In this document: positions 8,853-18,411 of the stretch, one piece after another
Numbering within the stretch: the first letter of the stretch is position 1
Layout: each line of letters opens with the position of its first letter
Assembly: GCA_018658605.1 (NCBI GenBank)
Contig: JABHUV010000068.1
Coordinates: 1 to 30,360 of the forward strand
Direction: 5' to 3'
From: Planctomycetaceae bacterium
Lineage (GTDB): Bacteria > Planctomycetota > Planctomycetia > Pirellulales > Pirellulaceae
Length of the DNA stretch: 30,360 nucleotides
Program-made: the position numbers and the translations under genes
The notes under the pieces: generated by a model
Told to the model about the DNA's origin: nothing
Seen by the model: the letters and a program-made list of their open reading frames with translations, nothing else
The model's database searches: none

Positions 8853-9743
8853 TCACTCTAGGCAATCTTGCAGCATTTGCGTAATTGAAATCGTAGGAAT
8901 CCAATTGGTTTGTTTGGTAATGTGTGAAATATCTGCAATCGGTAAGTAATGTGTTCCGGGTTGTAATTCTGCTATATCACATCGAATACCGATTAGGTTT
9001 TTTAAAATTTCCATTATTTCACCACTACGGGTCGCTTTCCCACTGCCAACATTAAACGTCTGGCGATTGAATTGAGGTTGGGCAATAAGGCGATAGGCGC
9101 GTACTACGTCTCGCACGTCACTAATATCAATCCAAGTATCGAGATTACCAACCGTAATATTGTTGGGTTGATGTTGCAACTTGTTAATCCAGTCGGGCAC
9201 CAACAATGAACCGCTTTGACCTGGGCCGCTGTGTTGGAAACTGCGAGCGATCACCCACTGTAGGTGTGAATCGCTTGTTCGCAATAACTGTTCAGCAAGC
9301 AACTTACTTATGCCATAACCGTTATCAGGTGCGGCAGAGTTGTTTTCATTGACATTTTCAATAATGGGGCGACGCGATCCATAAACGTAGACGCTGCTCG
9401 AAAAGAGCAGCAGCGGCTTTGTTGATAACGACTTACATAGATCGATCACATGCTGTGTACCTTGGACATTCACAGCCATGGCCGCTGCTGAAGGGTCTGT
9501 AGTTCCACAGATGTCTCGAGTGCTAATTGCCGCGAGATGAAAAATAGTGTCCGGCCTAAATTGTTCTACTGCCCGCTCGGCCGCAGGATCCATCGGCGCC
9601 GTGATATCCCAATGGAGTATTGGGAATTGACAGTCGCGGTCATCAGTTCGCAGGGTCAGCAGAACGTCATCGCCACACTCGGAAAGGTGTTGGGCGAGGT
9701 GTTGGGCAACGAATCCCGATCCCCCTGTAATAATGGCGCGCAC
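8853..9743 (-). CDS. rmd: GDP-4-keto-6-deoxy-D-mannose reductase-like SDR
   Basis: A 296-residue extended short-chain dehydrogenase. It has the Rossmann motif TGGSGFVA (Gly7, Gly10), FHLAA, a catalytic serine in LFSSSVY, and the catalytic pair Tyr143-Lys147 in YGISK. Lying 25 bp downstream of gmd on the same strand, it most likely reduces the 4-keto intermediate made by Gmd to GDP-D-rhamnose. A GDP-fucose or GDP-6-deoxytalose route is less likely but cannot be excluded from sequence alone. The start codon is GTG (9741-9743), with AAGGA about 11 bases upstream. The product would feed surface polysaccharide or glycan synthesis. Confidence 0.75.
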   Translation of the reverse strand: MRAIITGGSGFVAQHLAQHLSECGDDVLLTLRTDDRDCQFPILHWDITAPMDPAAERAVEQFRPDTIFHLAAISTRDICGTTDPSAAAMAVNVQGTQHVIDLCKSLSTKPLLLFSSSVYVYGSRRPIIENVNENNSAAPDNGYGISKLLAEQLLRTSDSHLQWVIARSFQHSGPGQSGSLLVPDWINKLQHQPNNITVGNLDTWIDISDVRDVVRAYRLIAQPQFNRQTFNVGSGKATRSGEIMEILKNLIGIRCDIAELQPGTHYLPIADISHITKQTNWIPTISITQMLQDCLE

Positions 9744-9768
9744 GGTATCTTTCGTCCTTTATTTTGTG

Positions 9769-10752
<984 letters not shown>

Positions 10753-10809
10753 TCAATCTCCTGCTCGTGTTTGGCATCGTTCTACTTCGGCATGAACATT
10801 AAGTGTCAA

Positions 10810-13605
10810 TTATTCCGCCGTCTCATCCGTACCATTGGAATCATCCGAGACGTCAGCATCATCCGCATCTACTGAATCGAGGGTCTCAGCGTCTTCACTG
10901 ACCACGGCATCAATGGCATCTGTTTCGCTGGTGTTGACGGGACTTTCTGGTGCTGGCGTATTTGGATCGTCAGCAGTAGCTTCCGCGGTTTCATCGTCTA
11001 GTTCATCGGGTGGTACTCGTACGACGGCGGCGAGAGTATCATCATTATCGGTTTTCATGATCCTCACACCCTGTGTGTTTCGTCCCACGATGCTAATATC
11101 ACTGGCTCGAATACGCTGAATCTTGCCACCCTTGGTCATCATCAAGACTTCATCTTCATCATCAACTCGGACAATATCAACCACGATTCCATTGCGATTC
11201 GTGGCTTTAATATCTCGTAGCCCCTTACCGCCACGTTTCTGTGTGCGGTAGACTTTGCTGGACGCTTCATCACCACTGGCTTGATCGCGATTCGGTCCGA
11301 AAGGTGTTCGTTTACCATAGCCGTTTTCACAGATGGTTAACAATTGGGCGGTGGGATCGGCTACGACCATTCCCGCAACACTATCGTCGGCACTTAAATT
11401 AATTCCCTTGACGCCTGAGGTGTTGCGGCCCATTGGGCGGGCATCCGTTTGTGAGAATCGAATTGCCATTCCCTGGGCAGTTGAGAGAATAATCTCATCA
11501 CCAGGTTTGACGATGGCGACGTCGACGAGCTCATCGTCATCACGGAGTTTAATGGCAATGATGCCACCTTTTTTAGGTCGACTGTATGCTGACAGATCGG
11601 TTTTTTTGATGAGTCCTTGACGCGTTGCCATCGTTAAGAAGTGACCTTCGACGTCGAAGTCTCGTACTGGGATACAATCCAGAATCTGTTCACCTTCTTC
11701 AAGTCGCAACAGATTGATCACGGCTCGCCCTTTACTTGTGCGGCTGAGTTCTGGAATATCGTAGACCTTTTGCCAGTAGACTTTTCCGCGTGTCGTGAAG
11801 AACAGTAAATAAGCGTGTGTGCTGGCGATGAACAAGTGTTGGATTGGATCTTCTTCTTCGACGGTGGCACCTTTCATGCCCTTGCCGCCTCGGCGTTGAG
11901 CCTTATAGGTGCTTGAGGCACAACGCTTGATATATCCTCGGTGACTAATGGAAACAACCATTGTTTCTTCGGTAATCAGGTCATCCATATTGACGTTACC
12001 GAGTTCGATATTTGAAATCTCAGTACGTCGGTCATCTCCATGTTTATCACGGATTGCGATAAGATCTTCTCGGATAATATTGAGAATGTTTTGACGATCA
12101 TCTAGGATTTCAAGATAGCCGCTGATTTCGGTTAAGAGTTTCGCATGTTCGTCGGATAGTTTTGTTTGTTCGAGGTTTACCAATTGCCCCAATGTCATTC
12201 GCAGAATCGCATCGGCTTGTACGGCGGAAAGATTATAGCTCTCTTCATCCCCTCGTTCTTCTTGGAATTGTTTAAACCCATCGTCACCGAGGACTCGTTT
12301 GAGCATCGGGGCGGGGCAGGCGAATCCCATTAAGCGACTTTTGGCTTCTGCATGGGTACTGGATTCGCGAATAATCTTAATGATTTCATCAATATCGGCG
12401 AGTGCTAGTAGTTGACCTTCGACGACGTGTTTTCTTCGCCGTGCGCGAACGAGCAAGAATTGAGTTCGGCGGCGTATTACTTCGACGCGGTGGCGAATGA
12501 ATTCTTCGAGCATTTCCTTCAGGTTGAGCAAACGGGGTTTACCGTCGACTAAGGCTAGCAAAATGATCGAAATTGTTTCTTGTAGGTTGGAATATTTGTA
12601 CAGTAGATTCAAAACAACATCAGGATTGTTATCCCGCTTGATGTCTATCACGATCCGCACTGGTTCTTTGAGGTCAGATTCGTCGCGGATTCCTGAAATC
12701 CCCTTAACGCGCCCTTCGTTTACCAACCCTGCGATTTTTTCAACGACTCGGTCTCGAGACTGCTGATAGGGTATTTCGTTGATGATAATCTGCGATCGCC
12801 CACGGTCGAGTTCTTTGATCGTGGCTTTGGCTCGCACAATGACGGTGCCACGTCCTGTGGTATAGCCTTTGAGGATGCCCGAGCGACCGCAGATAGTTCC
12901 ACCAGTTGGAAAATCTGGTCCCGTGATGATATCAATCAGCTCACGGATGGTTGTTTCAGGCCTATCTAGTAATTGGACAACGGCATCACAGACTTCAACG
13001 AGATTGTGTGGCGGAATGGAAGTTGACATACCAACGGCGATTCCGTTGGTACCATTGACAAGTAGGTTCGGAAATTTGGCGGGCAATACTGTTGGTTCAG
13101 TCCGCGTTTCGTCGTAGGTCGGCACAAAGTCAACGGTGTCCAGCTTGAGGTCTTCGAGCATCAGTCCGGCCGTGGCTGACATTCGTGCTTCGGTATATCG
13201 CATCGCTGCGGCAGGGAGACCAGCGATGGATCCAAAGTTCCCCTGTTTGTCGACCAACACGTGGCGCATGTTCCATTCCTGAGCCATACGCACAAGCGTG
13301 GGGTAAATGACGCCTTCACCATGTGGATGATAATTACCGCTGGTGTCACCGGCGATCTTAGCGCATTTAACACGGTGAGCACCGGGCGTTAGATTTAAAT
13401 CGTTCATGGCGACTAAAATACGTCGCTGAGATGGCTTCAACCCGTCACGAACATCAGGCAGCGCACGCGAGACGATGACACTCATCGCATACGTCAAATA
13501 ACTGCTCTTCAACTCGTCTTCAATTGGTAAATCGACTAGCTTGCCAAGCATCGATTGTTCGTCATCCGTAGATGTGTTTTCTGGGGAATCTGAGTCGCTA
13601 GACAA
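10810..13605 (-). CDS. gyrA: DNA gyrase subunit A
   Basis: A 931-residue type IIA topoisomerase breakage-reunion subunit. The catalytic tyrosine is Tyr137 (AMRYTEAR). The beta-pinwheel domain has the gyrase-defining GyrA box QRRGGKG (residues 570-576), plus a second similar motif QKRGGKG (789-795), so this is gyrase and not topoisomerase IV. About 60 acidic residues form the C-terminal tail. The start is TTG (13603-13605): an in-frame TGA lies five codons upstream, and GAAAGGAC is well placed before it. Met19 is the only near alternative and has no such site. In the quinolone region the E. coli Ser83 and Asp87 positions are Gly98 and Pro102. It heads a run with gmd, rmd and the SRAP gene. Confidence 0.97.
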   Translation of the reverse strand: MSSDSDSPENTSTDDEQSMLGKLVDLPIEDELKSSYLTYAMSVIVSRALPDVRDGLKPSQRRILVAMNDLNLTPGAHRVKCAKIAGDTSGNYHPHGEGVIYPTLVRMAQEWNMRHVLVDKQGNFGSIAGLPAAAMRYTEARMSATAGLMLEDLKLDTVDFVPTYDETRTEPTVLPAKFPNLLVNGTNGIAVGMSTSIPPHNLVEVCDAVVQLLDRPETTIRELIDIITGPDFPTGGTICGRSGILKGYTTGRGTVIVRAKATIKELDRGRSQIIINEIPYQQSRDRVVEKIAGLVNEGRVKGISGIRDESDLKEPVRIVIDIKRDNNPDVVLNLLYKYSNLQETISIILLALVDGKPRLLNLKEMLEEFIRHRVEVIRRRTQFLLVRARRRKHVVEGQLLALADIDEIIKIIRESSTHAEAKSRLMGFACPAPMLKRVLGDDGFKQFQEERGDEESYNLSAVQADAILRMTLGQLVNLEQTKLSDEHAKLLTEISGYLEILDDRQNILNIIREDLIAIRDKHGDDRRTEISNIELGNVNMDDLITEETMVVSISHRGYIKRCASSTYKAQRRGGKGMKGATVEEEDPIQHLFIASTHAYLLFFTTRGKVYWQKVYDIPELSRTSKGRAVINLLRLEEGEQILDCIPVRDFDVEGHFLTMATRQGLIKKTDLSAYSRPKKGGIIAIKLRDDDELVDVAIVKPGDEIILSTAQGMAIRFSQTDARPMGRNTSGVKGINLSADDSVAGMVVADPTAQLLTICENGYGKRTPFGPNRDQASGDEASSKVYRTQKRGGKGLRDIKATNRNGIVVDIVRVDDEDEVLMMTKGGKIQRIRASDISIVGRNTQGVRIMKTDNDDTLAAVVRVPPDELDDETAEATADDPNTPAPESPVNTSETDAIDAVVSEDAETLDSVDADDADVSDDSNGTDETAE

Positions 13606-14072
13606 GCTAATGTCCTTTCACCGGAGACCGATGTAGTGTGAGAAGAAAATATGCGCAAAAACACTAGAAAAATAGTCTACAACGACGCTCTAGGATGTTT
13701 CATATAGTTGATTAGTATACCCCCCAATATAGCAAAAAATAGCTCTGAAAACAATCACCCCCAACGATGTATTAACGCCGCAAATTGGCCAACTCCACAT
13801 GTAGAAATATGGACCGAAAAAAGTACATCAATCAACATTAAGTTTAGGGTTTCAAGCAAATCTGACCACAAATTAACACCAATAAAAACCGGATAGCTTC
13901 GGCGTGAAAACTAGGTGCAGGGCTGACTCTCGTACCGTTTGTTTTTAGATTGGTTTTTCATCCGGAAGCGAAAAATATTTACGATACAATTGACCTTTAT
14001 AGGGGTTCTTATATTATTAGGGCAGCGCGGAAAATAACTATTTCGAGCATCAAAACGTTAAAGGTATCATTT
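13606..14072. other. 467-bp AT-rich divergent spacer between gyrA and the selenoprotein gene
   Basis: No coding frame here has a credible start, ribosome site or family. The left part should hold the gyrA promoter: TATACT occurs on the reverse strand near 13717, but no convincing -35 was fixed. The right part holds a sigma70-like promoter for the gene at 14073. The middle (about 13735-13900) is A-rich with no repeat that I could find. Confidence 0.5.
13990..14017 (+). promoter_or_regulatory. Candidate sigma70-type promoter for the selenoprotein gene
   Basis: TTGACC (13990-13995) and TATTAT (14012-14017) are separated by 16 bases. A start of transcription near 14024 would leave a leader of about 50 nt before the GTG at 14073. 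The boxes match bacterial consensus well, but promoter use in planctomycetes is poorly defined, so this is a prediction. Confidence 0.4.
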
Positions 14073-15242
14073 GTGTTCACGCGATATAGATTTTCACTAA
14101 TGTCTCTGTTTTGGGTATTAATAGTAATTGATCTTGCGCCGATACTTGCGCAATCTGGTGGACGTACAGGTGGCGCACAATTCAGTCAAGTCACACGGTT
14201 GTTGAATACGACACTACCAACAGTCAACGTGTTTGATGCACAGGGTACTTCATTATCAACCGCTTCGTTACGCGGCAGTTACACAGTTTTGGTTTTTGGG
14301 TGCTTGACGTGACCGCCGTTTCTACGAAATGTTCCCAGTTTGGAGACAGTCGCGGTTGATTACGTTCCTCGGGGAGTCAAGTTTTATTACATCTATAAAG
14401 CATTGGCGCACCCCGAAAATAACGGTTACATTCAGCCTTTTACGCTTGCAGAGCGTTTGTTGCATGTCCAAGAAGCTAAACGAACATTAGGGTCTGGTAT
14501 TGAATGGATTTGTGACAATATGGACAACGGTCTCAAAGCGGCACTTGGCGGTGCACCTAACAGCGAATTCATTATTGATCCAACGGGTAAGATCGTTCGA
14601 GCGCGAGGTTGGAGTAACGCGACAAGCCTGCGAACGGATCTTGAAAGTCTGGTGGGCAAAGTTTCGCCGCCAACGAGCATCGCTGATCTTAAAATTAAAC
14701 CAGTAGCGGCTAAACGTCCTACGGCAACAGGAATCGTACCTCGCATACAAATAAATTCTGTAATGCGGGCAGTGCAAGTCATACCGCTAGAAAGTGACGA
14801 ACCGTACTATGTAAAATTACGAGCAGAAGTCGACGAGTCATTTATGAATGAAGGCTTGGGAATGGCTTATTTAGGTTTTCATCTCGACCCTCTTCTGCAC
14901 GTGCATTGGAACAATTTGGCTGCGCCAATTCAATTTCGCGTGCGATGTCCAGTGGGTATTACAATGGGACCAGGTGCTGGGCGAGGCCCTGAAATTAAAG
15001 TAGAAGCGGATGGGGATCCACGGGAATTCTTAGTGGGCCTAGAGTGGGACGCATCAGTTCTACCTGCCAATCGCTTGGTAGATTCACCGGTCATTATTGA
15101 AGTTGACTATTTCGCTTGTCATGATGATTTGGGATGGTGTAAGCCCATCCGGCAGCAATATGAAGTACGTTTGTTGGTGGACCGAAATGGCGGCAGTGTT
15201 CGCGGTCGCGGTGCTCGTGGTGGTGGCGGTCGTAGGCGTTAA
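14073..15242 (+). CDS. Deiodinase-like redox selenoprotein (in-frame TGA = Sec80) with DsbD-N-like C-terminal domain
   Basis: The frame runs from GTG 14073 to 15242 with one internal TGA at 14310-14312, giving 389 residues if it is read as selenocysteine. AAAGG eight bases before the GTG supports that start, and it adds a positively charged n-region (FTRYR) to a signal peptide ending near ILAQ. The active site reads F-G-C-L-T-Sec80-P-P-F, close to the iodothyronine deiodinase F-G-S-C-T-Sec-P-P-F. The stretch YIYKALAHPENNGY matches the deiodinase YI-x-EAHP-x-x-G segment. Cys77 and Sec80 form a CxxU pair. Later, EFIIDPTGKIVRARGW is thioredoxin-fold-like. Residues about 230-370 resemble the DsbD N-terminal domain, with Cys349 and Cys356 (CHDDLGWC). 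The tail is Gly/Arg-rich. A pseudogene or sequencing error is possible but unlikely, as the motif falls exactly on the TGA. The likely role is periplasmic thiol/selenol redox chemistry. Confidence 0.85.
14330..14348 (+). promoter_or_regulatory. Candidate bacterial SECIS hairpin
   Basis: Eighteen bases after the TGA, UGUUCCC can pair with GGAGACA. One form pairs C36-G42 and C35-G43 (last two digits of positions 143xx), bulges A44, pairs C34-G45 and U33-A46, bulges U32, then pairs G31-C47 and U30-A48. The apical loop is then AGUUU, with G in its second position, about 25 nt from the TGA. Bacterial SECIS elements typically have a short stem, a loop G near its start, and this range of distances. 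The fold was done by hand, and an alternative pairing gives the loop CAGUUU. Confidence 0.5.
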
Positions 15243-15288
15243 GAAATAGCCCGAGAAGACGGGGCGAGGAACAGATCTAGTTTTCGAT

Positions 15289-15411
15289 CTAGACTTGCGT
15301 TTGCCACTTTTCCCATTCTAACCAGAGTAGAACAGTCGATGCGGTGACTGCCATGAAAGACAACACTAGCATCATCGTATAAACATTCAGTCGCATTTTG
15401 TTATTAGCCAT
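15289..15411 (-). CDS. 40-residue single-pass membrane peptide
   Basis: A short frame from ATG (15409-15411) to TAG encodes 40 residues. A polar start MANNKMRLN is followed by a Met/Leu/Val-rich membrane segment (about residues 11-31), then a Glu/Trp/Lys-rich end (LEWEKWQTQV). It sits 42 bp after the coiled-coil membrane protein on the same strand, so both are probably on one transcript. The clear amphipathic layout (charged, hydrophobic, charged) and its placement suggest a real gene rather than chance, although no strong Shine-Dalgarno site precedes it. Its function is unknown; it may be a small partner of the upstream membrane protein. Confidence 0.6.
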   Translation of the reverse strand: MANNKMRLNVYTMMLVLSFMAVTASTVLLWLEWEKWQTQV

Positions 15412-15453
15412 AATGGATTTTCTAATTTGCTCGGTATGGTTGTTTGTCAGAGC

Positions 15454-16275
15454 TTAGTTTAAGTTCGTGACAACATTGTCGTCTTTGCGAATCTGACCTT
15501 TAAGAAACTTAGGAATGATCTCGCAGACCGCAGAACTTGGTTGCGTTTCGCGAATCTTAACTCGACCTAAATAAACAGCTCCTCGATAAACATCTAAGTG
15601 ATGTCCAATGCGGAGTCCATCGTCTTGGCCCAATGATATCTGTAGTAAATCAGAACGCACAGCGATCACTCGACCATCGAGTGCTGGTGGTTTGTCTGCC
15701 GTGTCAGAGAATTCGTCCAAGCCATTACGGCGGACAACATTAGCTAACCGGCCAACTTGATTGCGTAGTTGCGATTCGCGTTCGACGGCTTGAGATTTTA
15801 AGCTGTTTAAATGATTAACTTCATCGTTCAATGTCAGGATTTGAGCGAAGAAGGTGTCAGTCCGTAATTGCGAATCGTTAATGTCTTTCCTGAGTTGGGC
15901 CACTTCAGTGGTGAGTTGGGATTTTGTTTCTTCTGCGATACGAAGGGCGTCAGCAAGATCGTTTGCTCGAGCTTCGGTAGATTTGACGATATCTTCCTTT
16001 TGTGCGAGATCAGATTCGATTGCGGTCACTTGAGTTTCCAGAGCTGCAAGAGCATAAGCACGCGCTACTTGTTCACGCTTGAGGCTGTCTTCGACAGTGG
16101 CCTTTTCTGTTTCCAGCACGCCGATCTGCGTTTTTAAGCTTTGGGCCGTACTTTCAGCTTTGGTCGCTGCAATTTTTAGGTCCACGTGTGTTTGATAAAC
16201 GTTGATTGAGAACCCTAAGAAAAGGAGACTCATGATGAAAATCAATATCGTGAATATTTTGCCTATCAGTGTCAT
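15454..16275 (-). CDS. Membrane-anchored coiled-coil protein with C-terminal beta domain
   Basis: A 273-residue protein that I do not recognise as a named family. Residues 1-27 form one membrane anchor (GKIFTILIFIMSLLFLGF). Residues about 35-190 are heptad-rich coiled coil (Ala/Leu/Glu/Lys/Gln). Residues about 200-273 form a compact beta-rich domain with DGRVIAVRSDLLQISLGQDDGL and GHHLDVYR-x-x-x-YLGRVKI. That last pattern resembles the small beta domains of MreC- or FlgT-C-like envelope proteins, which is only a fold-level suggestion. The topology would place the coiled coil and beta domain outside the membrane. AGGA lies 11 bases before the ATG. The 40-residue membrane peptide follows it. 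Confidence 0.75.
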   Translation of the reverse strand: MTLIGKIFTILIFIMSLLFLGFSINVYQTHVDLKIAATKAESTAQSLKTQIGVLETEKATVEDSLKREQVARAYALAALETQVTAIESDLAQKEDIVKSTEARANDLADALRIAEETKSQLTTEVAQLRKDINDSQLRTDTFFAQILTLNDEVNHLNSLKSQAVERESQLRNQVGRLANVVRRNGLDEFSDTADKPPALDGRVIAVRSDLLQISLGQDDGLRIGHHLDVYRGAVYLGRVKIRETQPSSAVCEIIPKFLKGQIRKDDNVVTNLN

Positions 16276-16611
16276 GACACTAACAATTCCTATTCTGGTG
16301 GACTTAAGGGATAGTTGTTCAAGGAAATCAAGTAGACGCTTCTACACCCTTGAATTCTATCCCAATTGTAAACCGTAATCACTAAAAATATACGCTGTAC
16401 ATACGATTGGGATAATCGCTACTTCTTGTTTTTTCGGACGTTGAGACCCTTTGTAATCAACATAAGTGCCACTTTTTGCGAATGTTAAGCAAAAAATGGT
16501 AAAATAGGCCACTTGGATAATTATATCTATCATTGGTTACTAAGCAGGCAAGTAATTATGCGTTTTTTGATCTGAGAATACCCAAAAATAGATTTTGGCG
16601 GACATGAATCT
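16276..16611. other. 336-bp spacer between lnt and the coiled-coil gene
   Basis: No convincing gene is present. The spacer should contain the end of the lnt transcript and the promoter of the coiled-coil gene. It holds a 9-bp inverted repeat (separate entry) and a small CCAAAA/TTTTGG dyad near 16582-16598 without a U-tract. Confidence 0.5.
16358..16414. repeat. 9-bp perfect inverted repeat (TATCCCAAT / ATTGGGATA)
   Basis: The arms are at 16358-16366 and 16406-16414, separated by 39 nt. The repeat lies about 80-140 bp upstream of the coiled-coil gene. It could be paired half-sites for a regulator or a long-loop RNA hairpin; there is no direct evidence for either. Confidence 0.4.
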
Positions 16612-18360
16612 TTATTTTGTCCTATTTGGTGAAACAGATTCAAAGCTACGTAGAACCGCGATGCCACTAAGACTTGCTGCAACGATTGACAGAATATCAC
16701 CAAACCGCATATAGACGCTGTCATAGGTTGCTGTGGCAACTTGAGCAATCACAAAACCATCTTTGCGTTTGGCTTCTTGGGCTACGATTTTTCCAGTCGG
16801 GGTGATCCATGCAGAGATACCCGTGTTGGCAGCCACTAAGTTGGGCCGCCGCAATTCAACGGCTCGCATGATATTACAACGTAAGTGGATGTCTAACATT
16901 GCCGAGCCCCAGAACCAGCCGTCATTGGTTAGGTTTAGCATAACATCGCCCCGCTGTCCCTGAGTGTTGGAGTGTTTCATCATTTTACGTACGAGGTGAG
17001 GAACCGTACTTTCAAAACAAATATTGGGAACAAAAACGACACCATCAATTTCGAAGATTGATACTCCGTTGCCAGCGGTTAATCCGGGTCCGATCGGCAA
17101 CAGGTCATAAAGCCAAGGGAATTGATTTCCAAGCGGAATGTATTCGCCGAACATCACGAGATGACTCTTACGATAGATGTCGCGCACCGTGCCGTCGGGC
17201 CTGAATAGAATTGCTGAATTGTAAGTTGGTGTATCCACAACACTTAGATCATGAATGTCGGTTCCGGCAATCAAGTGCACGCTATTGTTTGAGGACTCAG
17301 TGGAGTTTCTATTGAGTAGTGAAAGCAGATCCTGATTTGAGCGGTTAAGATTATCCTGAACTATTGCAACACGTTGACGAAAAGTGGCGTCGTTAATGTC
17401 GGCATAATTTTGATGCTGTGGTTTGTATATTGTTGATGATGGTTGCGGGTCGGTAATATACGTTGGTCCAAACGGATACATCGACTCTGGCCAAACGAGT
17501 AGCGACAAGTTCTTGTTTGCTTGAAGGGCTAATTTTGATTGTTGTATATAACTTTGCTGTTGGCGTTTGTTCTTCTCGGAATATTGTTCTGGCGTTAATT
17601 CGAATTGAGTGTCGATGGATCCTTGGATCAGTCCTACGGTCGTCTGTTTTGACACATCCGAGTACGTTCGACCGAGTTGCTGATAACCATATGTCAGTGT
17701 TAGGGCCAACATCAACAGGATTGCCGCAGCATGCACGAGGATAGTTTTCTTAACCGATGTGTGACTCGAACAATTGCGTGCGGCCACAAGAATGGAATAC
17801 AAACTGCCAGCAACCAGCATAATCAACAACGAGATGATTTGATTCCCACCGAGATCGGCAATTTGAATTAACATCAGATGATCGGTTTGTGTGTGGGAAA
17901 GGCACGCCATAGAAAATCCTGAAATAATGTATCCGCGTAACCATTCAAATGTAATCCAGCTGATCGCTGCTGCGAGCGCTAATGGCATACGAAGGCGGCG
18001 TACACAACAGCGACCTACAAAAACAAAACAGGGCAAGTATATCCCTAGATATAGTCCTATTGCGAGCCAGCCAAAATGTGTTGTCCAATGAGCTAATCGC
18101 AGCCCCTGTAACATGATCATCCAATAGACGACGTGTGCTAGCCACATATGCGTATATGCATTTCCCAGTATGCGTCCTAAACGCTTGGGTGATTTACTGG
18201 AAACAAACCTATCAGCCATTAGCAGTGGCATCCACAATATTGGTGCGAACCAAGCCATGAAGCCCCAATTAATTGGAGGGAAGGCGGTCCATAATAAGCA
18301 TCCACCGAACAGTGACAATCCAAATGTCATGCGTCGCGACAATTGTGATGGCCTACGCAT
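16612..18360 (-). CDS. lnt: Apolipoprotein N-acyltransferase
   Basis: A 582-residue inner-membrane enzyme that adds the third acyl chain to the N-terminal cysteine of lipoproteins. The first half has several membrane segments (about residues 12-230). The second half is the nitrilase-like domain with the full catalytic triad: Glu292 in VWPESMYP, Lys398 in YRKSHLV followed by FGEYIP, and Cys448 in NICFES. One more membrane segment ends the protein. The Glu-Lys spacing (106) is longer than in E. coli Lnt (68), owing to a polar Asn/Ser/Gln-rich insertion around residues 300-365. It follows moeA by 51 bp. AAGGA lies 13 bases before the ATG, a rather long distance. Confidence 0.93.
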   Translation of the reverse strand: MRRPSQLSRRMTFGLSLFGGCLLWTAFPPINWGFMAWFAPILWMPLLMADRFVSSKSPKRLGRILGNAYTHMWLAHVVYWMIMLQGLRLAHWTTHFGWLAIGLYLGIYLPCFVFVGRCCVRRLRMPLALAAAISWITFEWLRGYIISGFSMACLSHTQTDHLMLIQIADLGGNQIISLLIMLVAGSLYSILVAARNCSSHTSVKKTILVHAAAILLMLALTLTYGYQQLGRTYSDVSKQTTVGLIQGSIDTQFELTPEQYSEKNKRQQQSYIQQSKLALQANKNLSLLVWPESMYPFGPTYITDPQPSSTIYKPQHQNYADINDATFRQRVAIVQDNLNRSNQDLLSLLNRNSTESSNNSVHLIAGTDIHDLSVVDTPTYNSAILFRPDGTVRDIYRKSHLVMFGEYIPLGNQFPWLYDLLPIGPGLTAGNGVSIFEIDGVVFVPNICFESTVPHLVRKMMKHSNTQGQRGDVMLNLTNDGWFWGSAMLDIHLRCNIMRAVELRRPNLVAANTGISAWITPTGKIVAQEAKRKDGFVIAQVATATYDSVYMRFGDILSIVAASLSGIAVLRSFESVSPNRTK

Positions 18361-18411
18361 TCGAGCTAGGATTCCTTGTTGAAATATATTGCAAGTGATA
18401 AGTGTTGATGT

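Noticed and set aside
13708..13896. 62-residue frame in the gyrA-selenoprotein spacer
   Set aside because: It has no ribosome site, no hydrophobic or domain pattern, and an Asn/Ser/Lys-rich composition expected from AT-rich non-coding DNA.
13950..14312. Separate 120-residue gene ending at the TGA
   Set aside because: Its first codon is TTG in non-coding-looking sequence, and the same frame continues past the TGA with a matching redox fold. It is better read as the front of the selenoprotein starting at GTG 14073.
14340..15242. Separate 300-residue gene starting with TTG at 14340
   Set aside because: A start here would discard the P-P-F part of the active site and the signal peptide. No Shine-Dalgarno site precedes it; it is the back part of the Sec gene.
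16582..16598. Rho-independent terminator for lnt (CCAAAA/TTTTGG)
   Set aside because: The stem is short and AT-rich, and no U-tract follows on the reverse strand, so it was not called.
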